From an uncultured Victivallales bacterium (lineage in GTDB: Bacteria; Verrucomicrobiota; Lentisphaeria; Oligosphaerales; JAFGRS01), in contig CAILKC010000037.1 in NCBI GenBank assembly GCA_903834675.1, forward strand, positions 1 to 7,425: a stretch of DNA of 7,425 nt, read 5' to 3'. Both the position numbers and the translations under genes were made by a program. Shown here one piece after another: positions 1-7,230 of the stretch. The notes under the pieces are model-generated. The model was given only the letters and a program-made list of their open reading frames with translations. It was not told where the DNA came from and made no database searches. Position 1 is the first letter of the stretch; every line of letters starts with the position of its first letter.

Positions 1-2767
1 CAGTGGGCAGCTTGATGTCCCGGGAGACCACCTGTTTGGCATCCTTGACGTAGCTGCCGATGTCGCGACCGGCGATGTCCACGAACACGTAACCGGCCAC
101 CATGCCATTCTCATCGCGGATCATCGAGGGGCCGTTGACCAGCTTGATCTCGGCCAGTTCGCCAATGGGGACTTGGACCGGGGCCGGGCTCGCCGTCGCG
201 GCGCTGGCGGCGGCGCCCATCCCGGCCTTGCCGGGGGTGCCCATAGCCGACGTCCGGGCGGTGACCAGGACGCGGCGAAGCTGGTCCAGGTCGTAGCGCA
301 GGTCACGGGGGTAGCGGACGTTGATCGAGTAGCGCTCGCGGCCCTCGACGGTGGTGGCCACGTTCTCACCGCCGACCGCGGCCATGATCACCTCATGCAG
401 GTCGTCGATCGCCAATCCATAGCGGGCCAGGGCTTCACGGTTGGGGACAAAGTCCACGAAGTAACCGCCCGCGGCGCGTTCGGCGAAGATGCTGCGGGTG
501 CCGGGCACCGGGCGCAGCGCCGCCTCGATGTGTTCACCGATGGCCTGGATCTCGTCGAGCTTCGCCCCCATGATCTTGATGCCGATGGGGGTCCGGACGC
601 CTGTGGTCAGCATGTCGATGCGGCCCTTGATGGGCATGGTCCAGGCGTTGACGTTGCCGGGGATCTGCAGGGCCCGGTCCATCTCGGCGATCAGTTCCTC
701 GTAGGAGATGTGCTCGGGCCAGACATGGCCGAGCACGCTACGCAACGGCTTCGGCCAGGCGGAGAAGAAGCGCTCTTTGGGCCGCCACTCGGACTTCGGC
801 TTGAGCACGATGGTGGTCTCCATCATCGAGAACGGCGCCGGGTCGGTCGAGGTATCAGCCCGGCCGGCTTTGCCGAACACGGAAACCACCTCCGGGAACT
901 GGTGCAGGATGCGGTCCTCGGTCTGCATCAACTGCTGGGCCTGGGTCACGGACATGCCCGGCAAGGTGGTGGGCATATAGAGGATCGTCCCCTCATTGAG
1001 CGGCGGCATGAACTCGTGGCCGAGCTTGAGGTACACCGGCACCGTCGTGGCGACGACCAGCGCCGCGAGCGCGATGGTCGCCTTGGGCCAGCGCAGCACC
1101 AGTCGGCACGGCTTCTCGTACAGCCAGAACAGCACGCGGCTGACTGGATGCCTCTCCTCGGGGTAGTAGCGCCCGACGGCCACCGCCGTGCAAAGCCGCG
1201 CCAACCAGCGCGGGCGGAAGGTGAAGGCATCCATGCGCGCAAACAGCATGCGCACCGCCGGGTCGAGGGTCAGCGCCAGGAACGCGGCCATGGCGATGGC
1301 CAGTGTCTTGGTGTAGGCGAGTGGCTTGAACAGGCGGCCTTCCTGCTCGATCAGCGTAAACACCGGTAGGAACGACACCGCAATCACCAGCAGCGAGAAG
1401 AACACCGACGGCCCGACCTCCTGCAAGGCTTCCAGCCGCACCTGATGGAAGTCGCCCGGACGACCCTCCTCCTGCCAGCGTTCGAGCTTCTTGTAGGCGT
1501 TCTCAACCTCGACAATCGCACCGTCCACCAGTACCCCGATCGAGATGGCGATGCCCGCCAGCGACATGATGTTGGAGGAAATACCCATGAAGAACATCGG
1601 GATGAAGCAAAGTACCACCGAGATCGGGATGGTGATGATCGGCACGATCGCCGACGGGATATGCCAAAGGAAGAACAGGATCACCAGGCTGACCACGATC
1701 ATCTCCACCAACAGCTCGTGTTTCAGGGTGTCGATGGACTCCTGGATCAGGGTCGAGCGGTCGTAGGTGCTGACCACCTCGACCCCCTCCGGCAGCGACG
1801 GCTTCATCTCTTCCAGCTTGGTCTTGACCCGCTTGATGACGTTCAGGGCGTTCTCGCCATGGCGCATGACCACGATGCCGCCCACCGTGTCGCCGTCACC
1901 GTCAAGGTCGGAGATGCCGCGGCGCATCTGCGGGCCCAGCGCGATGTCCGCCACGTCCTTGAGCAAGACCGGCGTCCCCTGGGCGCTGGTCTTGAGGGCG
2001 ATCTTGCCGAGCGCGTCGGGGTCCTGGATGTAGCCCCGGGCCCGCACCATGTACTCGCGCCCCGTCCATTCGATCAGGCGACCGCCGACTTCATTGTTGT
2101 TCCGCCGAATAGCCTCGGTCAGCTCCATCACCGAGAGGCCATAGACCTGCAGCCGGTTCGGGTCAACGGTGACCTGGTACTGCTTCTGGAAACCGCCGAT
2201 GCCGGCCACTTCGGCCACGCCCGGGACACTCTGCAAAGCGTAGCGCAGCACCCAGTCCTGATACGACCGCAGTTGGGCGAGGTCGTGCTTCCTGGATTTA
2301 TCCACCAGCGCGTACTGGTAGACCCAGCCAACCCCGGTGGCGTCCGGACCCAGGGCGGGGGTAACCCCAGGCGGCAGGCTGCCGGTGATCTTCTGCAGGT
2401 ACTCGACCACCCGACTGCGCGCCCAGTAAATGTCGGTACCGTCCTGGAAGATGACATAGACATAACTGAAGCCGAAGTCCGAGAAGCCGCGAATCGCCTT
2501 CACCTTGGGCGCCCCAAGCAGTGCCGTGATGATCGGGTAGGTGACCTGGTCTTCCATGATGTCCGGACTGCGGTCCCACTTCGTGTAGACGATGACCTGC
2601 GTGTCCGAGAGGTCCGGGATCGCGTCCAGACGGATGGACTTCATGGCGTAGAGCGAATACGCCACCGCCGCGGCCGTGAGGCTGATCACCAGGAAACGGT
2701 TGTGCGCCGCCCACGCGATAACCCTCGCAGTCAGCGTGTTCTGGGGTGACGTGGGTTCTGGGTTCAT
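1..2767 (-). CDS. cusA: CusA-like heavy-metal efflux RND pump, partial (3' end outside window)
   Basis: Inner-membrane proton/metal antiporter of the HME-RND family; it should take Cu(I)/Ag(I) from periplasm or cytoplasm and pass it to the adaptor/TolC channel. I translated 922 codons without a stop; E. coli CusA has 1047 residues, and inserts here suggest a longer protein, so the last four or five membrane helices are missing. Visible: TM1 near residues 18-36, TM2-TM6 near 353-505, TM7 near 563-580, with large periplasmic domains between. The proton-relay Asp/Glu pair of TM4 is present (D415, E422, matching E. coli D405, E412). The three periplasmic metal-binding methionines are present: M598 (LNEGTILYM), M648 (FSMMETT), M719 (RIDMLTTG), matching M573, M623, M672. 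Of the E. coli membrane methionine relay, only the M391 equivalent (M401) is kept in the visible part. Two insertions relative to E. coli lie at about residues 664-690 and 838-866. The ATG overlaps the adaptor stop as ATGA with only a weak ribosome site (GGAA), implying translational coupling. Cu/Ag specificity is inferred from the methionine triad. Confidence 0.95.
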   Translation of the reverse strand, partial: MNPEPTSPQNTLTARVIAWAAHNRFLVISLTAAAVAYSLYAMKSIRLDAIPDLSDTQVIVYTKWDRSPDIMEDQVTYPIITALLGAPKVKAIRGFSDFGFSYVYVIFQDGTDIYWARSRVVEYLQKITGSLPPGVTPALGPDATGVGWVYQYALVDKSRKHDLAQLRSYQDWVLRYALQSVPGVAEVAGIGGFQKQYQVTVDPNRLQVYGLSVMELTEAIRRNNNEVGGRLIEWTGREYMVRARGYIQDPDALGKIALKTSAQGTPVLLKDVADIALGPQMRRGISDLDGDGDTVGGIVVMRHGENALNVIKRVKTKLEEMKPSLPEGVEVVSTYDRSTLIQESIDTLKHELLVEMIVVSLVILFFLWHIPSAIVPIITIPISVVLCFIPMFFMGISSNIMSLAGIAISIGVLVDGAIVEVENAYKKLERWQEEGRPGDFHQVRLEALQEVGPSVFFSLLVIAVSFLPVFTLIEQEGRLFKPLAYTKTLAIAMAAFLALTLDPAVRMLFARMDAFTFRPRWLARLCTAVAVGRYYPEERHPVSRVLFWLYEKPCRLVLRWPKATIALAALVVATTVPVYLKLGHEFMPPLNEGTILYMPTTLPGMSVTQAQQLMQTEDRILHQFPEVVSVFGKAGRADTSTDPAPFSMMETTIVLKPKSEWRPKERFFSAWPKPLRSVLGHVWPEHISYEELIAEMDRALQIPGNVNAWTMPIKGRIDMLTTGVRTPIGIKIMGAKLDEIQAIGEHIEAALRPVPGTRSIFAERAAGGYFVDFVPNREALARYGLAIDDLHEVIMAAVGGENVATTVEGRERYSINVRYPRDLRYDLDQLRRVLVTARTSAMGTPGKAGMGAAASAATASPAPVQVPIGELAEIKLVNGPSMIRDENGMVAGYVFVDIAGRDIGSYVKDAKQVVSRDIKLPT

Positions 2768-4113
2768 GGCTTGGTTCCGGGGCTGCTGCCCGCGCCCATC
2801 GCGGCAAGCGCGGCCTTGAGCGACGACTCGCTGTCCACCAGGAAGTTGGCGCTGGTGACGACGGTATCGCCTGCGGCGAGGCCGGCCAGTACCTGGACGT
2901 AGTCGCCGCTGCGCGGGCCGAGCTGGATCTCGGTTGGGATGAGCCGCCCGTCGCCGCCGTCCTTGAAGGCGTAGATGCGTTCGCCGGTGCGCATCACCGC
3001 GGCTTCGGGCACGGCCAGCACCTCGCCCAGAGGGTAGGACAGTCGCGCATCACCGTACAGGTTCGGCTTCAGCAGCAACTCGGGATTCGGGATCACCAGG
3101 CGGGCCGACAGCGTGCGCGTCGCCGGATCGAGAATGGGGGAGAGGAAGGTCACCTTGCCGGTAAACGTCTTGCCGGGCCAGTACGGCAGCGTGACCTCGA
3201 CCGGCATGCCGACCTGCACGTAGGGCAAGTCCGAGGCGTAGAGGTCGGCCTCGGCCCAGACCGTGCTCAGATCAGCAATGACCAGCAGGTTGTCGCCCGG
3301 CATGATCTTCTGCCCAGCCAGGACGTTCTTTTCCAGCACCACGCCGTTGGCGCCGGCGGACAGCGTCATCGTCTTCTCTACCGCGCGGCTCTTCTCCAGA
3401 CGCTGCAACTGGGCCTCGCTGATGTCCCAAAGCTGCAACCGACGCCGGGCGGCGGCTAGAAGGGCCTCGCCACCGCGGCGCGCCGAGCCCGCGGCATTCG
3501 TGGTCGGGGAGGCCTCCGTAGCCTGCAGGGCGGTGAGGTACTCCTGTTGGGCCGAGACCAAATCCGGGCTGTAGATCGTCAGCAGCGGGTCGCCCTTGTT
3601 GACCGCCTGGCCGGTTACGTTGACGAAGAGGACGTCGACCCAACCCTCGATCTTGGTCGTGACCTTGAACAGGCGCGTCTCATCGGCACTGAGGCGCGCC
3701 GAGGTGCGGACTTCGCGAGTCAGGGCGCGTTTTTCCACCGTGCCCAGCGTCAGCCCCAGGCGCTGGCGGGTTTCCGGCGTGATCGACACGACCGCCAGGC
3801 CCGGCACTCCCGACCCCGGCCCAGCCTGGTCCCCGACGCCCCTCTCGATCAGCACCAAGTCCATGCCGCAGATCGGGCAACTGCCCTTGGTATCCGACAC
3901 CACCGTCGGGTGCATCGGGCAGTGGTACTTGGCGGCCACTTGGCCGACCGTACTCGTGGGCCCGAACGGCAAGCTGCCGCGGCCGACGTAATACGCCCCG
4001 AGCACCGCCGCAACGACCAGGACGCAGAGCACAACGCGCCCGCCATGGCCGCGCGTCAGCGGCGAACTCGGAGGGGACGGCGGAGCGGCGAGTTGGGTCG
4101 GTGAAGATGGCAT
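2764..4113 (-). CDS. cusB: CusB-like periplasmic adaptor (membrane fusion protein) with N-terminal heavy-metal-binding module
   Basis: Periplasmic adaptor of 449 residues that links the RND pump to the outer-membrane channel and may hand metal to the pump. Order of parts: a Pro/Ser-rich cytoplasmic tail (1-26), a single membrane anchor (about 27-43), a short linker, then a metal-binding module at about 63-90 with YHCPMHP and CPICGMD, giving ligands C65, M67, H68, C79, C82 and M84. After this come barrel-sandwich (lipoyl-like) halves near 150-180 and 250-280, with a helical hairpin between them (about 182-245), a beta-barrel domain near 285-362 and a membrane-proximal domain to about 435. E. 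coli CusB instead uses three N-terminal methionines; the Cys/Met/His module is common in other CusB homologues. The reading frame stays open far upstream inside the preceding gene, but the start is placed at 4113 because AGGAG sits 7 bases before this ATG and a membrane anchor follows at once. The stop overlaps the pump start by 4 bases. Confidence 0.96.
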   Translation of the reverse strand: MPSSPTQLAAPPSPPSSPLTRGHGGRVVLCVLVVAAVLGAYYVGRGSLPFGPTSTVGQVAAKYHCPMHPTVVSDTKGSCPICGMDLVLIERGVGDQAGPGSGVPGLAVVSITPETRQRLGLTLGTVEKRALTREVRTSARLSADETRLFKVTTKIEGWVDVLFVNVTGQAVNKGDPLLTIYSPDLVSAQQEYLTALQATEASPTTNAAGSARRGGEALLAAARRRLQLWDISEAQLQRLEKSRAVEKTMTLSAGANGVVLEKNVLAGQKIMPGDNLLVIADLSTVWAEADLYASDLPYVQVGMPVEVTLPYWPGKTFTGKVTFLSPILDPATRTLSARLVIPNPELLLKPNLYGDARLSYPLGEVLAVPEAAVMRTGERIYAFKDGGDGRLIPTEIQLGPRSGDYVQVLAGLAAGDTVVTSANFLVDSESSLKAALAAMGAGSSPGTKP

Positions 4114-4120
4114 ATGCGGA

Positions 4121-4125
4121 CTCCT
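4121..4125 (-). promoter_or_regulatory. Ribosome binding site of the adaptor gene
   Basis: On the minus strand AGGAG lies 7 bases before the ATG at 4113. It decides the start among the upstream in-frame codons, which would extend the protein antisense-like through the end of the preceding gene. It lies in the only true gap inside the operon (4114-4154, 41 bases), so this gene can be initiated independently of its upstream neighbour. Confidence 0.75.
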
Positions 4126-4154
4126 GGCGTGTACGACCGCAGGCTGGCCGGAAC

Positions 4155-5714
4155 TTAGGGGTCGACCGGCAGACTGACGCCGACCGTCTGTTCCAGCCGG
4201 GCGAGAGCCTCCCGGTGGTCCCGCCGCGCTTCTTCGGCTTCGAGCTGGTAGCGCAGCAGTGTCCGCTGCGCCTCGATGTAGGTCATGAAATCGGCCTTGC
4301 CGTTGCTGTAGGCAGTCTCCGCGGCCTGGAGGGCCTGGCGCGCCAAGGGAATCTGCGAGTCGCGGTAGAGCGCCTGGCCGCGCCGCGCGGCGGTGGCCAG
4401 GTCGGCCCAGCGTTCCTGAACCATGGCGCGCCTCTCGTTCTCCAGGTCGGCCAGCATCCGTTTCATGGCCTCGACCCGGGCGGCGGTCTCGGCGATATAG
4501 GCGTTCTCGCGGCCGTACTGCGCGGCCTGGGCGGTGCCGAGTCGGGGCTGGGTGTCGAAGGTGCTTGACCCCCTCTCGCCGCCCATTCCGCTCGCCGTCG
4601 CGGCCGTGCCGGAGACGATGCTCGCCCGGGTGTCGAGGTACGACGCCCCGGTCGTCGGGTCCGGGGTGGCCATGCGTGTCGCCATCTCCACCATGGTCTC
4701 CATCCGCTGGATCTCGACGCGCTGCCGCCGCAGTTCCTGCCGCTGTCGCAGGGCCAGCGCGACGACCTCCTCCAGGGTCGGCTTCAGAGTCACATCCGGG
4801 GGCTCTTCCGGGTCGCCCAGGGCGGACTCCGCGGGACGATCCAGGAAGGAATTGAGCGCCGCCCGCGCGGCACCGAGTTGGTCCTGCAGCATCCGTTCCT
4901 CTTCCGCAACCATGGCCGTCTCCATCTGGGCGGAGAGGGCATCGCCGTACAGCGCCTGGCCGTCCTGGTAGCGGGTCTGGGTGACGCGCGACAGGTAATC
5001 GAGCAGGTCGACGTTCTCGTGAGTGATCGCGCTGGCGGTGTGAAGGTAGGCGTAGTTGAGCCACGCCAGGCGGGCCGCGGTCAGGGCATCGCGCGTCCGC
5101 CGCTCGAGATCGATCCGCGCCAGGGCCACGTCGATCGCCACCACCTGCCCCTTGAGCGCGGCCACGTCGGGATAGGGGAACTGCATCGCGGTCATCGCCT
5201 TCTGCGGTTGCACCGTCACCAACGTATCGAGCTGCTTGGTGAAGGCGTTGTACTGCGCCAGGACGTCGTCCAGCGCGCTCGCCTGCGGATAGCGCAGCAA
5301 AGCCGCCCGGACGTCTTGCCGCGCCGCGGCGATGCCGGGGTTACGCTCATAGACTAAGGCCAGGAATTGCGGCAGTGCCAGCGGCCCCTTGAGCGCGGCG
5401 GCCAGCGCCGTCGGGTCGGCATTGTTGGCCGCGGCCACGCGCCGCCGATCCGCGGAGATTCCCAGCCCTTCGGGGTCTGCCGCGGCGTCCTGCGCCTGGC
5501 CCTTCTTGGCCGCCGCCTGCAAGCGGGCTTCCACCTCCGCCAACCTGGTGTCGGCCGTGGTTGCGGGGGCCGGGCTGACCGGCAGGTTGATCTCATGGTG
5601 GTAGTACGCCGACGAGGGCGGGCCCTCGGCGTCCCGGCGCATCTGCCGATAGGCTTGGCCGCCGAGGCAACCGGCCAGCAGGAGCGGCATGCTCAGGTAT
5701 AGCAGGCGGTTCAT
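4155..5714 (-). CDS. TolC-family outer-membrane factor, predicted lipoprotein with long N-terminal extension
   Basis: Second outer-membrane channel protein of the operon, 519 residues, of the TolC/CusC/CzcC type. The N-terminus is a lipoprotein signal with lipobox LLAGC and the acylated cysteine at C16, the only cysteine I find. Residues 17-110 form an extension rich in Ala, Pro and charged residues that is not part of the usual channel fold; 55-75 could be helical. The first channel repeat starts near 112 (ALPQFLALVYERNPGIAAAR) and runs to about 300; the second runs from about 313 to 515 and holds AYSNGKADFMTYIEAQ, a typical helix pattern of the family. The segment that should make the second pair of barrel strands (about 345-400) is low in complexity, rich in Gly, Ser, Thr and Ala, and unlike the tidy strands of the neighbouring TolC protein. 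The start is fixed by GGAGG 7 bases upstream and by ATGA overlap with the gene before it. It is CusC-like in being a lipoprotein, but I cannot assign orthology. Confidence 0.92.
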   Translation of the reverse strand: MNRLLYLSMPLLLAGCLGGQAYRQMRRDAEGPPSSAYYHHEINLPVSPAPATTADTRLAEVEARLQAAAKKGQAQDAAADPEGLGISADRRRVAAANNADPTALAAALKGPLALPQFLALVYERNPGIAAARQDVRAALLRYPQASALDDVLAQYNAFTKQLDTLVTVQPQKAMTAMQFPYPDVAALKGQVVAIDVALARIDLERRTRDALTAARLAWLNYAYLHTASAITHENVDLLDYLSRVTQTRYQDGQALYGDALSAQMETAMVAEEERMLQDQLGAARAALNSFLDRPAESALGDPEEPPDVTLKPTLEEVVALALRQRQELRRQRVEIQRMETMVEMATRMATPDPTTGASYLDTRASIVSGTAATASGMGGERGSSTFDTQPRLGTAQAAQYGRENAYIAETAARVEAMKRMLADLENERRAMVQERWADLATAARRGQALYRDSQIPLARQALQAAETAYSNGKADFMTYIEAQRTLLRYQLEAEEARRDHREALARLEQTVGVSLPVDP

Positions 5715-7000
5715 GGCGTCGCCTCCAGCGGCTGTGGCGCTGTCAGAAGCCCGCCCGCGAGACGCTCAAGACGCGCCAGACTCTGCTGGTAGTCCGTCAT
5801 GGCCCGTAGCCGCGCCAGGTTGAAGTTGAGCCAGGTGCTCTGCGTCTCCAGCAGGCCGGGGAGGTTCTTCTCCTTGTCCACGTTCCAGGCTTCCGCGATC
5901 TCCATCGCCTGCTTTGCCTGGGGAATCAGCGTCTTCTCGTACAAGTCCACCAGGCGCCTGGCATTGTGGGCCGCAAAGTAGGCCTTGCGCACCAGCGCAC
6001 GGGTCTCCGCCGCCATGGCGCGCAGATCGCCCGCCGCCGCCTCGCGCTCCGCCAGCGCCTGGCGTACACCGGCTCGTTTCTTGCGCACGTCGAGAGGCAG
6101 GGACACGCTCACTTCCGCCATCCAGGCATCCTTGGCATCCAGCCGCTCCCCCGTGCCCGCGTCGGCCACCGTCGTCACCATCAGCTTGAGCTCCGGCCAC
6201 CACCTGGACTCGGCCAGGTCGACGCCCAGGCCTGCCCGCTTTACCTCGACCCGCATCAACTCGATCTCCTGACGGCCGACCAGAGCCCGCTGTTCCACCT
6301 CCTCGGACGTCAACTCCAACGGCTCCAACGACGAGGCTACGACCGGTCCGAAAAGCGTCGCCGAGGGCAGGTCGAGCAGCGACGCCAGGCGGACACGCTC
6401 CACCTCCAGCAGCTCGCGCAGGAGAACCAGGTCGTAGTCGAGCTGTGCTGTCTGCGCTTGTGACTTCAGGAGGTCGTTGAGTGTCGCCTGGTCCTGGGCG
6501 TAGCGTGCCGCCGCCACCGACTCGATATGCTGCAACAGGTCGTGGTTCTGCTGGGTGATCGTGATCGCCCGCTCCAGGTAGGCGAGTTCATGGAAACTGA
6601 TCTTCACGTCGACGATCAGATCGCGCAGGGCGAGGTCCACCTTCAGCCGCGCCATCTGTGCCTCGGCCAAGGCCATGCGACTCTCAGCCAGGATCATGGT
6701 CGGCGGCGGCAGTACCTGGCTCACCCCCAGCCGGGTCGACGTGTCCATCGCCGTGTAGCGATACTCCAGCATGGGATCCGGCAGGGACAACGCCTGAGGA
6801 TAGAGCTCGACGGCAGCCAGCCAACGGGAACGCGCCGCCCGCAGTCCCGGATTACGCTCGACCGCCTGGCGGATGACCGACGGCAGCGCCATTTCCAGCG
6901 GCGCGGCGGGCGGGGCCGGTTCGGCCGCCAACCCGGCAAACCCGACCACGGTCGCAACCGCGAATGGCGCCAGCCTCACCCATCCCCCGTGTAAGGGCAT
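5711..7000 (-). CDS. TolC-family outer-membrane efflux protein (first gene of the operon)
   Basis: Outer-membrane channel component of 429 residues, similar in build to CzcC/CusC. A signal peptide covers about residues 1-26 (hydrophobic stretch APFAVATVVGFAGLAA, cleavage likely after Ala-Ala); there is no lipobox and I find no cysteine. Two channel repeats follow: about 37-220, opening with the family pattern VIRQAVERNPGLRAARS, and about 232-425. Each has a beta-hairpin-like segment (78-98, 268-303) between long amphipathic helices, as expected for TolC protomers. The closing helix (LARLRAMTDYQQSLARLERL) parallels the end of the second TolC protein, so the two are divergent paralogues. The start at 7000 has GGAG 10 bases upstream; a GTG at 6979 (residue 8) is a possible alternative and would still leave the hydrophobic core of the signal peptide. 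The stop overlaps the next gene's start by 4 bases. Which of the two TolC proteins docks the pump cannot be told from sequence. Confidence 0.94.
   Translation of the reverse strand: MPLHGGWVRLAPFAVATVVGFAGLAAEPAPPAAPLEMALPSVIRQAVERNPGLRAARSRWLAAVELYPQALSLPDPMLEYRYTAMDTSTRLGVSQVLPPPTMILAESRMALAEAQMARLKVDLALRDLIVDVKISFHELAYLERAITITQQNHDLLQHIESVAAARYAQDQATLNDLLKSQAQTAQLDYDLVLLRELLEVERVRLASLLDLPSATLFGPVVASSLEPLELTSEEVEQRALVGRQEIELMRVEVKRAGLGVDLAESRWWPELKLMVTTVADAGTGERLDAKDAWMAEVSVSLPLDVRKKRAGVRQALAEREAAAGDLRAMAAETRALVRKAYFAAHNARRLVDLYEKTLIPQAKQAMEIAEAWNVDKEKNLPGLLETQSTWLNFNLARLRAMTDYQQSLARLERLAGGLLTAPQPLEATP
5722..5726 (-). promoter_or_regulatory. Ribosome binding site of the lipoprotein TolC gene
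   Basis: GGAGG on the minus strand, 7 bases before the ATG at 5714 and inside the final codons of the upstream TolC gene. Together with the ATGA overlap it supports coupled but strong translation of the second channel gene. Confidence 0.7.
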
Positions 7001-7230
7001 AGAGACGATTCTCCACGTGACCGCGGCCCACAGCTTGGCGACTCTATCCAGGGGCGAGTTAATTCAGACCCTCCCGGCCGCCCTTGACAGGACCCCCGGT
7101 CCGCTTCCAAGCTCGCCGTCCCTTCCTCCACTCCCCTGTAAGAGTGTGCCCCGACGCCGCAGGTTCCCCGCCCTAAACAGGGCTGTTTCAAAAAGAGACC
7201 CCCACTAGATTTGGCAGGCGTCTGCCCTGC
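7001..7230. other. Operon upstream region, non-coding, with several small dyads
   Basis: No convincing gene on either strand. It must hold the operon leader and probably its promoter, but I see no clear -35/-10 pair on the minus strand; ATAGAGT near 7043-7049 is a weak -10 candidate without a good partner. Dyads seen: GGACC/GGTCC around CCC at 7090-7102; GCCCT/AGGGC around AAAC at 7170-7183, overlapping the palindrome AAACAGGGCTGTTT at 7175-7188; and GGCAG/CTGCC around GCGT at 7213-7226. A perfect TTGACA at 7084-7089 lies on the plus strand, pointing away from the operon and without a recognisable -10. None matches the CusR box or the usual CueR operator as I know them. Confidence 0.5.
7011..7014 (-). 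promoter_or_regulatory. Probable ribosome binding site of the first TolC gene
   Basis: GGAG on the minus strand, 10 bases before the ATG at 7000. The spacing is a little long, so the start is less certain than for the two downstream genes. Confidence 0.5.

Noticed and set aside
173..1369. Long plus-strand open frame of 398 codons
   Set aside because: It lies wholly antisense to the pump gene, whose translation matches a known family with conserved motifs. Its Arg/His/Gly/Asp-rich protein is typical of a GC-rich shadow frame.
1445..2749. Long plus-strand open frame of 434 codons
   Set aside because: Antisense to the N-terminal half of the pump, low-information composition, no family resemblance; a high-GC shadow.
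4114..4154. Internal promoter or terminator between the second TolC gene and the adaptor
   Set aside because: Only 41 bases, with no stem-loop plus T-run and no promoter-like hexamers beyond the ribosome binding site.
4114..5064. Upstream extension of the adaptor reading frame by 317 codons
   Set aside because: This part overlaps the lipoprotein TolC gene in another frame and is Arg/Gly/Pro-rich; the adaptor's ribosome site and membrane anchor support the start at 4113.
7170..7188. Rho-independent terminator on the plus strand
   Set aside because: The stem is short (5 bp) and is followed by TGTTTC rather than a clear T-run, and no plus-strand gene ends there.
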